From the NCBI GenBank assembly GCA_002337545.1, contig DDGE01000050.1:1-31133 (forward strand): a stretch of DNA of 31,133 bases, given 5' to 3'. Source of the stretch: Phycisphaerales bacterium UBA1910. GTDB taxonomy: Bacteria > Planctomycetota > Phycisphaerae > Phycisphaerales > UBA1924. The notes below the pieces were generated by a model that was not told the origin of the DNA, did not search any database, and saw only the letters and a program-made list of their open reading frames with translations. Both the position numbers and the translations under genes were made by a program. Of this stretch, positions 1 to 7,503 are shown piece by piece (the first letter of the stretch is position 1; each line of letters begins with the position of its first letter).

Positions 1-227
1 GCGATTAATCCAGCGAGCCCCGCGTAGAGGCGAGGACGCTCGTCAATCCTAAGGATCATGTCTGTTCGGACATACTCCGTGGCCCGCATGGCATCGACCA
101 ACTGCTGATACTCTGCATCATTATCGATGCCGAAGTCAGTATTACCGAGGGCGGTGCCGCTGAGCAATGCGAGACTCATCGCGACAAACCCGGTTCGAGT
201 GATGTTCTTCGTTCGCAGCCTCGTCAT
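1..227 (-). CDS. Secreted protein of unknown function, N-terminal part
   Basis: Reading leftward from an ATG at 227-225, the frame stays open to the window edge (75 codons). The start is supported by a near-perfect Shine-Dalgarno sequence (AAGGAGAT, plus-strand 232-239) 4-5 nt before the ATG. The product begins with Arg/Lys residues followed by a hydrophobic stretch (GFVAMSLALLSGTALG) that looks like a Sec signal peptide, with cleavage probable near residue 28-30. The mature part visible so far is charged and contains no motif I recognise. It is transcribed away from the sigma factor gene and shares its upstream region. Function cannot be assigned because the C-terminus lies outside the window. 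Confidence 0.8.
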   Translation of the reverse strand, partial: MTRLRTKNITRTGFVAMSLALLSGTALGNTDFGIDNDAEYQQLVDAMRATEYVRTDMILRIDERPRLYAGLAGLI

Positions 228-361
228 GATGATCTCCTTTGATCAGTATGGTGAAGTGGTTCCCTCACCCCTGACCACGCGAACGGGCAATCACACCGGA
301 AGGCCATTTCGAAAAAATCTTCTGGAATGACAAAGATTCGATCTATGGATCAAAAAACGGG

Positions 362-367
362 TATCCT
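362..367 (+). promoter_or_regulatory. Candidate -10 element (TATCCT) of a leaderless promoter for the ECF sigma gene
   Basis: TATCCT ends exactly 6 nt before the ATG at 374, and no Shine-Dalgarno sequence is present. The spacing would put the transcription start on or next to the A of the start codon. The same arrangement recurs at other SD-less genes in this window. No convincing -35 box was seen. Confidence 0.45.
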
Positions 368-373
368 CGGGGA

Positions 374-919
374 ATGAAGGACCGTGATACTCCACAACCG
401 GACACCGAGGGGCTGTTCACTGTTGTGTATGACGAGCTGCGCCGGCTCGCTCAATCGTGGTGGCGGGACCAGGTGCCGGGGCAGACGCTCCAGCCCACCG
501 CGTTGGTCCACGAGGCGTACATGAAGATCGCCAAGAGCGACACGCCCACGAAGAACCAGGAGCACTTCCGGGCGGTCGCTGCCAAGGCCATGCGTCACGC
601 GCTTATCGAGCACTTTCGCACAAAGAACAGTCTCAAGCGAGGGAGCGGTCATCGCTCATCCGTCACCCTGACCGGCATCGAGAGCAACGGTCAGCTTGAC
701 CCGGTCATGATCCTTGCACTTGACGAGGCAATCCGCGAACTTGAGCAGCTCGACGAGCGAAAGGCTCGCGTCGTCGAGATGCGTTATTTCGCCGGCATGC
801 AGGACGACGAGATCGCCCGCGTTCTTGATGTGACCGACCGCACCGTCCGCACCGACTGGCGCGCCGCCCGTGCCTGGCTCTCGTCTCGTCTCGCGCAGGA
901 AGGCGAAGATGGATCCTGA
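374..919 (+). CDS. ECF-type RNA polymerase sigma factor (Sigma70_ECF / TIGR02999-like family)
   Basis: A 181-residue sigma factor that would direct RNA polymerase to a specific promoter set. Residues ~10-85 carry the sigma-2 region, with the family's typical phrases ELRRLAQ, QPTALVHEAY and HFRAVAAKAMRHALIEH. Residues ~115-175 form sigma-4 with a helix-turn-helix (DDEIARVLDVTDRTVRTDW). In planctomycetes and acidobacteria this family is commonly encoded next to a Pkn2-type Ser/Thr kinase with TPRs, and that is the case here: the kinase ATG at 909 overlaps the sigma stop at 917-919. No anti-sigma factor gene is seen, so regulation through the kinase is a plausible inference. The start at 374 fits the family N-terminus and follows a TATCCT hexamer. 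Family call is confident; target genes are unknown. Confidence 0.93.
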   Translation: MKDRDTPQPDTEGLFTVVYDELRRLAQSWWRDQVPGQTLQPTALVHEAYMKIAKSDTPTKNQEHFRAVAAKAMRHALIEHFRTKNSLKRGSGHRSSVTLTGIESNGQLDPVMILALDEAIRELEQLDERKARVVEMRYFAGMQDDEIARVLDVTDRTVRTDWRAARAWLSSRLAQEGEDGS

Positions 920-3398
920 TCGCTTCAGCCGCATGATGGAGCTCTTCGAGCGGTGCATTGAGCTTTCGAAGCCGAAGCAGCGTGCGTTCATCGATGAACA
1001 GTGCGGTGAGGACGAGGCGCTTCGAACCGAGCTGCTCCGCATGATCGAGCACGATCAGGATCATTCGGGCGACAACCCCACCGGCACTTTCCGATCGCTG
1101 ATCGACTCGGCGATGATCGAAGCGCTCGATCAGCACCGGCTCCCGGAGACCATCGGGCCCTACGCTGTCCTCCGTGAGCTCGGGCGTGGCGGCATGGGCG
1201 TGGTCTACGAGGCCGAGCAGGACCAGCCCAAACGGAAGGTTGCCATCAAGGTCGTGCCCGGGCTCGGCTCAGGAGAGCAGCGCCGACGGCTGACACAGGA
1301 AGCCTAAGCACTCGCGATGATCGAAGACCCGGGTGTCGCTCGGATCTACGAGTCTGGCGTAGCTGAGCTCTTCGGCTCACGCACGCCCTACATTGCAATG
1401 GAGCTGGTCGAGGGCGAGCAGATCGATCAGTGGGTTATTTCTCGGGGGCTGAGTATTGATGAACGCATCCGCCTGCTCGCGCGAGTGGCCGACGCGGTGC
1501 AGACAGCCCACAGCCGTGGCGTCATCCACCGAGACCTCAAACCCGCGAACATCAAGGTCATCCCGGAGCGAACTGGACCGGGACAGCCCAAGGTCCTCGA
1601 CTTCGGTATCGCCCGCCTCCACAGCGCCGATCTGACCGTCCAAACAATGACCAGCCCCGACAGCGGCCCGATGGGCACGCTTCAGTACATGAGCCCAGAA
1701 CAATTCGGGATCGATCGCTCAGGTGTCGATGCCCGCTCGGATATCTACTCCCTTGGCGCGGTCGCATACACCATCCTTGCGGGTTGTGAGCCGTTTGATC
1801 TGTCCGATGCTTCACTCGTTCGAGCTGCTCGCCTGGTGTGCGAGCAGGATCCCAAACCGCTCGGCGGGATGAACCGAACGCTGCGTGGCGATATTGAAAT
1901 CGTGATCGCGAAGGCCATGAGCCGCACGCCGGACCGGCGATATCAGACCATGGAAGCGTTTGCCGCGGATCTCCGCCGCATTCTGAATCGCCAGCCGGTT
2001 AACGCCCGCCGCCCCAGCGTGCCATATCTCGCGGCCCGTTTCGTGCAACGCAACACGGTTCTCTCAGCCAGCGTTGTATTGATCACACTGCTAGTGATCG
2101 TGGCCTTCTTCTGGATCGGCCAAGAACGCGGGCGTGCCGTTGCCGAGTCTCAGACCTCAGCAGCCGTCAGCGGGTTCCTCGTAGAAATGCTCCGCAGCAT
2201 TGAGCCAAACAGCGCAATGAACGAGGAGATAACCGTCCGACAGGTCCTCGACGACGCCACACGCCGCCTTGATGAGGGGGAACTGAGCGAACAACCGGAG
2301 ACCAACGCCCGCCTCCGACTGGTTATGGCCCAGGTGTACGATACACTCGGGCAGTACGAGCAGGCAATCCTTCTAACGCAGCAAGCACGGGACACGCAAG
2401 CCGCCCTCCACGGTCAACACGGCGTGCAGGTTGCACGCTCTATCGAGCAGCTCGCACAGATCGAGACCAAAGCCGGGCGATACGAGGATGCAGAAGCGCA
2501 CTTCGAGGAGGCTTCCGCGCTGTATGAGCAAATCGGCCGACCGAAAATCATCATAACTTCCGATGGCAGCCTCGGCCATGTCTACTACTGGACAGGTCGC
2601 TACGACGAGAGCGAGCAGTTTTTCCGTGAGGTTGCCAAGAAGTTAGAAGATCAGGATCCCACCGAGGATCCACGAGTCGGGCATACGCTGAGCTCGCTCG
2701 GCTCTGTGCTTGAGTATCAGGGAGAGCTTGAGGAAGCAATCTCCTGTCACCGCAGGGGAATAGAATCGCTCATCGCGTACTACGGTCCGGTTCACACTGA
2801 GATCGCAGAGGTATACAACGATTACGCCAACACACTCGTGGTTGCTGGCCATTTCGATGAAGCCCTCGCTGCACACCAGCGCGCGTTGGAGATCCGTCGC
2901 GAACGCCTCGGTCCGCGACACCCAGAGATGGCCGTCACCATGAATAACTTGGCATTGGTGTACATCCACATGGGTGAGCCCCAGCGAGCGATACCCATGC
3001 TCAGGGAGACGATCGAGATCCGAATGGATTCCATCGGTGTGAATCACCCGGCGACCTGCTCGAGTCTGGGCAATCTAGCGAGGGCGTACATGGAGACAGG
3101 TGACTTCGATCGGGCGTTGCCGCAGTTTGATCTCGCCATCCAAACTGCTGAATCGACGATGGGGGAGGACCAGATCATGTCCATCGTTTTTCGGGCAAAC
3201 CGTGGCGAATGCCTCGGGCGGATGGGGCGTACCGATGAAGCTGAGGCGGTCCTGCTCAGCGAATACGAGAACGCTACCGAGATGCTCGGTGCGGAACACT
3301 TCCGATCCCAACGGATCGCGATACAGATCGCTGAACTGTTCGAGGGTCAAGATCAACCCGATCGCGCAGCGCAGTGGAAAAGGCGCTCGGGCATGTGA
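909..3398 (+). pseudogene. Ser/Thr protein kinase with TPR domain, interrupted by an in-frame TAA
   Basis: One continuous reading frame encodes a Pkn2-type kinase of 829 codons, except that codon 133 (1305-1307) is TAA. The start ATG at 909 has AGGAAGG upstream and overlaps the sigma stop. Before the stop lie the glycine loop GRGGMGVVYEA (~92-102), VAIK with the ATP-binding Lys (~114) and a Glu at 131, the likely alpha-C Glu. After it, with no frame change, come HRDLKPAN (Asp ~209), DFG (Asp ~231), SPEQ, a single transmembrane helix (~384-404) and about seven TPR-like repeats to the C-terminus. Relatives usually read Q or R at the stop position (EAQAL), so one C-to-T change of CAA would explain it. 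The rest shows no decay, so the lesion is recent, a sequencing error, or suppressed. As read, neither half alone can be an active kinase: the N-terminal piece lacks catalysis, and a piece restarting at 1317 lacks the P-loop. Confidence 0.85.
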
Positions 3399-3585
3399 AT
3401 ATCAATGTCCATGCAAGCCCTCTGAGAACGCTGGTCCGTATTGCTTCAATCTTCACCATGATACTCGATCAGGTGGAGAGGGCAGAGTGGGATCGATGAA
3501 TCTTCTTTCAGTCACTACAATGCGCGGCGCAGCAGCGGTCGGCAACAAGCAGCGAAGAAGTGTGTGAATCCCCAAAAACAGAGGC

Positions 3586-3609
3586 GGGACCTGGCTCTTT
3601 GCCGGTCCC
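3586..3609 (-). terminator. Probable rho-independent terminator of tRNA-Leu
   Basis: GGGACC (3586-3591) and GGC (3593-3595) pair with GCC (3601-3603) and GGTCCC (3604-3609), giving a 9-bp stem with a 1-nt bulge and loop TCTTT. On the minus strand it lies 36 nt past the tRNA 3' end and is followed, about 7 nt on, by five T (plus-strand A at 3574-3578). The T run is short and offset, hence moderate confidence. Confidence 0.5.
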
Positions 3610-3645
3610 TGCATCTGTGTTCGATTTGTCGCACGAGGCGACGAA

Positions 3646-3729
3646 TGGGCCTGGCGGGACTCGAACCCGCAAGGGTTTTACCCCGGCGGATTTTAAGTCC
3701 GCTGCGTATGCCAATTCCGCCACAGGCCC
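3646..3729 (-). tRNA. tRNA-Leu (anticodon UAA)
   Basis: An 84-nt class II tRNA on the minus strand. The acceptor stem GGGCCTG pairs perfectly with CAGGCCC; the discriminator is A, and CCA is not encoded (the next bases are TTC). The anticodon stem is GCGGA/TCCGC with loop CTTAAAA, placing TAA at positions 34-36, which reads the Leu codon UUA. A long variable arm (GGG, TAAAA, CCC) marks a leucine-type tRNA. The T arm is GCGGG-TTCGAGT-CCCGC, and the D-loop region contains GGCGGAATTGGCATACGC. Since CCA is not encoded, a CCA-adding enzyme must finish the 3' end. Confidence 0.97.
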
Positions 3730-3738
3730 TGCGACATC

Positions 3739-3744
3739 AGTATA
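3739..3744 (-). promoter_or_regulatory. -10 element (TATACT) for tRNA-Leu
   Basis: On the minus strand TATACT lies 9 nt before the first base of the tRNA, the usual distance for a tRNA promoter with a short 5' leader. The possible -35 (CTGTTT, 17 nt upstream) is weak. Confidence 0.5.
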
Positions 3745-3886
3745 GCGAAAAACAACATCCAAAACAGCTCAAATGCTGCATCGAGACGCTGTTCGCAATC
3801 GAAAAGTACACCGGCGAGAAATCCCCAACCTTTGCTTCTCGCTGCTCAGAGCCCGACATACCCCCGGGCTCTTTGCTTGTTATGAA

Positions 3887-5008
3887 TCATGATTCAAACA
3901 ACGCCGCGCACCGCTCCAGACGAGCGCCGTTTTCATCTGCCACCGCAAAGCGTGCACCCGGAAACATCGCCGCAGAGCCGTACGCCCCATCCTTGCGCAA
4001 TGCGTACAGCACCACATTGAAGTTAGGACGCTCAGCACTCCGCATCAGACGCTTCTGCCGCCTTGAGTTCGACACGATGCGCCTGAGCACATGCAGGCAT
4101 GCTTGCGTCGGCTCCATCCCTTCACCCATCGCCTGCACGATCGCGAATGATCCGCACGACTGAATGACTGCCTCTCCACGCCCAGTCGCGCCCGCAGAGC
4201 CGATATCGTTTTCTACATACATCCCAGCACCAATGATCGGCGAATCCCCCACTCGTCCCGGAATCTTGTAGCTCAGCCCGCTCGTGGTTGTGCACGCGGC
4301 GACATCGCCATGCATATCCACCGCCCCACAATGAATCGTGCCATAGGTGAACGGGACCGAGTTGAACCCGTCGACGCCACCAATACGGCGAGTACCATCC
4401 TCATCCCAATCCATTTGGTCCGGATCGAGCCAGTCGTCCCGATCGGACCCGGTCTGTTTCCATCGCAACCACGCCTTGCGTGCTTTCTCAGTGAGCAACT
4501 CCTCGTGCGGGAACCCATGCGCACGAGCAAACTCATACGCCCCTTTCCCAACGATCATGACATGGTCAGTCGTCTGCAGGACCTTGAGCGCGACACGCGC
4601 AGGGTGCATGATGTTCTCGATGCACGCGACAGACCCTGCCTTGTGTGTTGGACCGTGCATCACCGAGGAATCGAGTTGCACCACGCCTCGCTCATTTGGA
4701 AGCCCGCCGTACCCCACTGTCATGTCGTCCGCGTCTGCCTCGACGATCCCCACACCATCGACAACACCCAGCACAGGATCATCTCCAGCCTTGATGCGTT
4801 CAACGGCGCGGGCCACGGCGACAAGCCCGTTCTTTGACGAAATGCTTACCGGGTGCTTCGGTGACGACCATGTGTTCGATACACGCTCGGGTGCTGGTAC
4901 TGAATCGGGCTCCGACCCTCTTGCACTGCCGGCAAGAATCCCGAGCGAACCGAAGGACGCCAGAGAGGATGATTTGATGAACTGACGGCGGGAGTGAGAT
5001 TCGCTCAT
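3887..5008 (-). CDS. Tat-exported N4-(beta-N-acetylglucosaminyl)-L-asparaginase (glycosylasparaginase, Ntn hydrolase)
   Basis: A 373-residue Ntn hydrolase of the glycosylasparaginase family, which cleaves the GlcNAc-Asn bond of glycopeptides after autoproteolytic splitting into alpha and beta chains. The N-terminus has a twin-arginine signal (SRRQFIKSSS, residues ~6-15) followed by a weakly hydrophobic stretch, so export as a folded protein is likely. The expected nucleophile is Thr224 in YGTIHCGAVD, where relatives have HDTIGMV. Downstream, GRVGDSPIIGAGMY (~251-264) matches the family substrate-binding segment. Start choice: the longer frame has 36 upstream residues of non-protein character, while the ATG at 5008 gives the Tat signal and is preceded by TATATT 6 nt away without an SD. 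It lies downstream of, and divergent from, the redox operon. Substrate in this organism is inferred from family only. Confidence 0.9.
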   Translation of the reverse strand: MSESHSRRQFIKSSSLASFGSLGILAGSARGSEPDSVPAPERVSNTWSSPKHPVSISSKNGLVAVARAVERIKAGDDPVLGVVDGVGIVEADADDMTVGYGGLPNERGVVQLDSSVMHGPTHKAGSVACIENIMHPARVALKVLQTTDHVMIVGKGAYEFARAHGFPHEELLTEKARKAWLRWKQTGSDRDDWLDPDQMDWDEDGTRRIGGVDGFNSVPFTYGTIHCGAVDMHGDVAACTTTSGLSYKIPGRVGDSPIIGAGMYVENDIGSAGATGRGEAVIQSCGSFAIVQAMGEGMEPTQACLHVLRRIVSNSRRQKRLMRSAERPNFNVVLYALRKDGAYGSAAMFPGARFAVADENGARLERCAALFES

Positions 5009-5014
5009 ACCGCG

Positions 5015-5020
5015 AATATA
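5015..5020 (-). promoter_or_regulatory. Candidate -10 element (TATATT) of a leaderless promoter for the asparaginase gene
   Basis: On the minus strand TATATT is followed by CGCGGT and then the ATG at 5008. The 6-nt spacing and the lack of an SD fit leaderless transcription. It also supports the shorter, Tat-signal-bearing start. Confidence 0.45.
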
Positions 5021-5235
5021 TCCGATTGGAGGCGTTTCGATCGTCCATTCAGGGCCATCCCCCACCTCTCGCTCCGCTCCTCTGAGCCGAAACCGAACAC
5101 TACCGACCGCCCCCACTCACGCCTAACCCGCTTTCTTTTAATGACTTAGACACCCATCCGCCACTTTGAGCAAGCGGATCCTCAATCGACCACGAAACAG
5201 ATTCATGCGGCGTACAACACATCCCCCTAGTTAAG

Positions 5236-5264
5236 GGGCATCGATGCCCTGTTGCGGGTATACT
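5236..5264 (+). promoter_or_regulatory. Promoter and palindromic operator candidate of the redox operon
   Basis: This is the divergent gap 5009-5316 between the asparaginase gene and the operon. GGGCATCGATGCCC (5236-5249) is a perfect 14-bp palindrome. TATACT (5259-5264) is a good -10 hexamer; with 17-bp spacing the -35 would fall on 5236-5241, inside the palindrome, as expected for a repressor site or an activator replacing a missing -35. A second small inverted repeat, CCCCT/AGGGG (5224-5228/5234-5238), abuts it. The rest of the gap holds nothing else that I recognise. Confidence 0.45.
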
Positions 5265-5270
5265 CATCTC

Positions 5271-5306
5271 ATGTACTGGGGGGGACTGCTCAAAGAGCGT
5301 TCATGA
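5271..5306 (+). CDS. Possible 11-codon leader ORF upstream of the redox operon
   Basis: The ATG at 5271 lies 6 nt after TATACT, the same geometry as the leaderless starts elsewhere in the window. It opens a frame encoding MYWGGLLKERS that stops at TGA 5304-5306, 10 nt before the first operon ORF (5317), which has no SD of its own. If transcription starts at the A of this ATG, the peptide would be translated first and the next gene reached by reinitiation. An ORF of this length can arise by chance, and I do not recognise the peptide. Confidence 0.3.
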   Translation: MYWGGLLKERS

Positions 5307-5316
5307 TCTGAATCGC

Positions 5317-5511
5317 ATGATTGCGTTTGTTGTCTATGTTGTCGGCATCTACCTCGCGATTGGGCTCGTACTCGCGTTCCCATTCGTGTTCTCGTGGCAC
5401 AAGCGCATCAATCCGATGACGCAAAACGCTACCCTCCCATTCAGGGTCCTATGCATCCCGGGTACAGCCATTCTTTGGCCGTATCTTCTGATCAGGATCT
5501 TTCACAAATGA
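5317..5511 (+). CDS. Small two-helix membrane protein, first gene of the redox operon
   Basis: A 64-residue protein. Residues ~2-25 form one hydrophobic segment (FVVYVVGIYLAIGLVLAF). A charged link follows (HKRINPMTQNA), and a second hydrophobic segment, roughly 42-60, contains PGTAILWPYLLIR. The pattern YLAIGL...F..PF and PG...LWP resembles small conserved membrane proteins I have seen next to Rieske or oxidoreductase genes, but I cannot name a family. The stop overlaps the next start as ATGA, so translation is probably coupled. There is no SD before its ATG. A role as assembly or anchoring subunit of the membrane Rieske protein is inferred from context only. Confidence 0.7.
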   Translation: MIAFVVYVVGIYLAIGLVLAFPFVFSWHKRINPMTQNATLPFRVLCIPGTAILWPYLLIRIFHK

Positions 5512-5615
5512 GACGAATGCACCGTGCGATCCATCTATTTGTCATACTCTGCGTGATACTCGTGCTGATGGCTTTGTTCACGATCGCTTGGCTGATGTCA
5601 GGAGCCCCCTCATGA
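5508..5615 (+). CDS. Single-pass membrane miniprotein (35 aa), second gene of the redox operon
   Basis: The ATG at 5508 overlaps the preceding TGA (ATGA), and its own TGA (5613-5615) overlaps the next gene's ATG in the same way. The product is a short basic N-terminus (MRRMHRAIH) followed by one strongly hydrophobic helix (LFVILCVILVLMALFTIAWLM, residues ~9-29) and a short tail. It has the size and shape of small single-helix subunits of respiratory complexes. Overlaps on both sides and the clear membrane-protein composition argue that it is real. I do not recognise the family. Confidence 0.6.
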   Translation: MRRMHRAIHLFVILCVILVLMALFTIAWLMSGAPS

Positions 5616-6685
5616 GCGATGCGTATCGCGCCGTCCAATGGAACGCGCACAAACGCATATACGACCTGATTATCGCTCTGAGCGTGACGGGATTTATCGC
5701 GCTCTTTGTGCTCTTTGGCCGAGTTTTCTTCCCGCCACCCGAGAACATATCGCTGCCCATACTCTTGATCCGCGCGTTCGGTGTCTGTGCCATGCTCATG
5801 CTGCACATCATCCTGATCATCGGGCCCCTTGCTCGCATCACCCCGCTCGCTGCGCCGCTTCTGTACAACCGTCGTCACCTCGGGGTTTCCTTCTTCGTTG
5901 TCGCGCTGCTCCACGCCCTGCTCGCACTCGGTTTCTATGGCGGATTCGGAACTGAGAACCCAGTTCTCGCCGTTCTTGACGCACCACCCGGCAGTGTCCC
6001 TTTCGAGTTCTTCGGCTTCCTTGCCCTGCTCATCTTCGCGATGATGGCCGCAACCTCCCATGATTTCTGGCTCGCCACACTCGGAGACGCATGGTGGAAA
6101 ACGCTCCACATGCTCGTATACATCGCGTACACACTCGTCATTGCGCATGTTCTCTTCGGCGCACTCCAATCCGAACCCAATCTCATCCCCACACTGATGC
6201 TCTTACTTGGTGCCGCCACCGTCCTATCGCTCCATTTATGGACAGGTGCTCGCGAGGTGATGTTCGATTTCAACCGAAACCCGCTGCAACTCGAAGAAGA
6301 CAACAACGCAGAGTGGGTCGATGTGTGCTCGGTCGATGAAATTCAGAAATCGCGTGCAAAGGTCGTCCAGATCGAAGGACAGGACAGGATCGCAATATTC
6401 CGCAACGACAACTCCCTCTCCGCAGTTACCAATGTCTGCGCTCATCAGGGAGGACCTCTGGGAGAAGGCAAGATCATTGACGGGTGTATCACCTGTCCCT
6501 GGCATGGGTATCAGTACAAACCCGACACAGGGGAGTCGCCACCACCTTACACAGAAAAAATTTCGACCTACGAAATCCGTGTCGAAGGCCGGCGTGTGCT
6601 CATCCGCCCGGAGCCTCACCCACCGGGCACACATGTTGAGCCAGTGCCATTCGACCCCTGGCTGAATGAAGGGGATAGCGAATGA
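5612..6685 (+). CDS. Ferric-reductase-like membrane domain fused to a Rieske [2Fe-2S] domain
   Basis: A 357-residue fusion. Residues ~15-225 hold about six hydrophobic helices with His at 65 (MLHIIL), 89 and 101 (LLHALL), and further His in LHMLVYIAYTLVIAH, plausible heme b ligands as in the ferric-reductase-like/YedZ type of domain. Residues ~235-335 are a Rieske domain with all four cluster ligands: Cys276 and His278 (CAHQGG), Cys295 and His298 (CPWHGY), spaced C-x-H-x16-C-x2-H. The chain ends in a Pro-rich tail. It should pass electrons between a quinol or heme pool and the Rieske cluster; donor and acceptor are unknown. The ATG at 5612 was chosen over one 24 nt upstream because it forms the ATGA overlap. 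Domain identities are confident, function is not. Confidence 0.88.
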   Translation: MSDAYRAVQWNAHKRIYDLIIALSVTGFIALFVLFGRVFFPPPENISLPILLIRAFGVCAMLMLHIILIIGPLARITPLAAPLLYNRRHLGVSFFVVALLHALLALGFYGGFGTENPVLAVLDAPPGSVPFEFFGFLALLIFAMMAATSHDFWLATLGDAWWKTLHMLVYIAYTLVIAHVLFGALQSEPNLIPTLMLLLGAATVLSLHLWTGAREVMFDFNRNPLQLEEDNNAEWVDVCSVDEIQKSRAKVVQIEGQDRIAIFRNDNSLSAVTNVCAHQGGPLGEGKIIDGCITCPWHGYQYKPDTGESPPPYTEKISTYEIRVEGRRVLIRPEPHPPGTHVEPVPFDPWLNEGDSE

Positions 6686-7503
6686 GCTCTGATGCCAAAG
6701 ACAGCAAGCCCCCGCAATCCAACGATCCCTTCTATGTGGGATACTTGCCCGCACCCAGAAAACACCGCACGGCGATGATTTTCGTGATCTGCTTGATCTC
6801 GATCTGGGCATTACTCGCTTCGCTGCTGATCGTGCTCTCCCAACGATCTCCCGGCTTTGCGACCTGGGATATCTCCAACGAGCAAACATGGAACGGGCTT
6901 CTGATCAACACCCCCTACCCAATGCTTGTTACAAAGGAGGAGACGCTGCTGGTCGTCAGCATGGGAAAAGCAGGTGCCCACCAGCAACTCGAACCATTCT
7001 TCGGCACGCATGTCAAGCTCATGGGGTACGAACTCCAACGCGAAGGGCGCCGCATGATCGAGCTTTCACCCGATGGTGTCCGCCCACAACTCATCCAGGA
7101 TGTCATCCATATCGACAAGCCAGAACTGGAACTCCTTGAGGAAGAACCCTCCATATACACAGGCGAGATCATCGACGGCAAGTGCTTCCTCGGAGCCATG
7201 AAGCCCGGCGATGGGTTCGCCCATCGCTCATGTGCCATTCTGTGCCTCAAAGGCGGACTCCCACCGATGTTCGTAGCAGAACAGGACAGCGATGAGACCT
7301 TGTATCCTCTCATCATCATCGATGGGGTTGCCGAACTTCCAGAGCAACTGCACACCTATGTCGCTTGCCGGATTGAGTGCAAAGCAAGGAAAGCGAAGCT
7401 CGGAACACTCCCGCTCATGCTCGTAGAGGTCGATTCCATCCGCGCACTCACGAACATGCCTAAATCATCGCGGAGTCAGCTCATCGAGACCGCCGGTGGA
7501 TGA
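6682..7503 (+). CDS. Membrane-anchored protein of unknown function with a conserved-looking Cys/His motif
   Basis: A 273-residue protein whose ATG overlaps the Rieske-fusion stop (ATGA). After a cytoplasmic N-terminus (~30 residues) comes one transmembrane helix (AMIFVICLISIWALLASLLIVL, ~31-52). The following ~220 residues would lie outside the inner membrane. Residues ~158-190 contain GEIIDGKCFLGAMKPG followed by HRSCAILCLKGGLPP, a Cys/His-rich motif (KCFLG, H..C...C). I recall such a motif in unnamed proteins of redox gene clusters but cannot assign it to a characterised family. It may bind a metal or heme, or help mature the partner. Position directly after the Rieske gene, with coupled translation, suggests a shared complex. 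Confidence 0.72.
   Translation: MSSDAKDSKPPQSNDPFYVGYLPAPRKHRTAMIFVICLISIWALLASLLIVLSQRSPGFATWDISNEQTWNGLLINTPYPMLVTKEETLLVVSMGKAGAHQQLEPFFGTHVKLMGYELQREGRRMIELSPDGVRPQLIQDVIHIDKPELELLEEEPSIYTGEIIDGKCFLGAMKPGDGFAHRSCAILCLKGGLPPMFVAEQDSDETLYPLIIIDGVAELPEQLHTYVACRIECKARKAKLGTLPLMLVEVDSIRALTNMPKSSRSQLIETAGG

Noticed and set aside
3100-3567. A plus-strand frame running from the TPR region into the spacer before tRNA-Leu
   Set aside because: Out of frame with the kinase/TPR gene, no start signal, composition like noncoding shadow.
5492-6169. A 225-codon minus-strand frame over the Rieske fusion gene
   Set aside because: Antisense shadow with biased Glu/Asp-rich composition; the sense strand encodes clear membrane and Rieske motifs.
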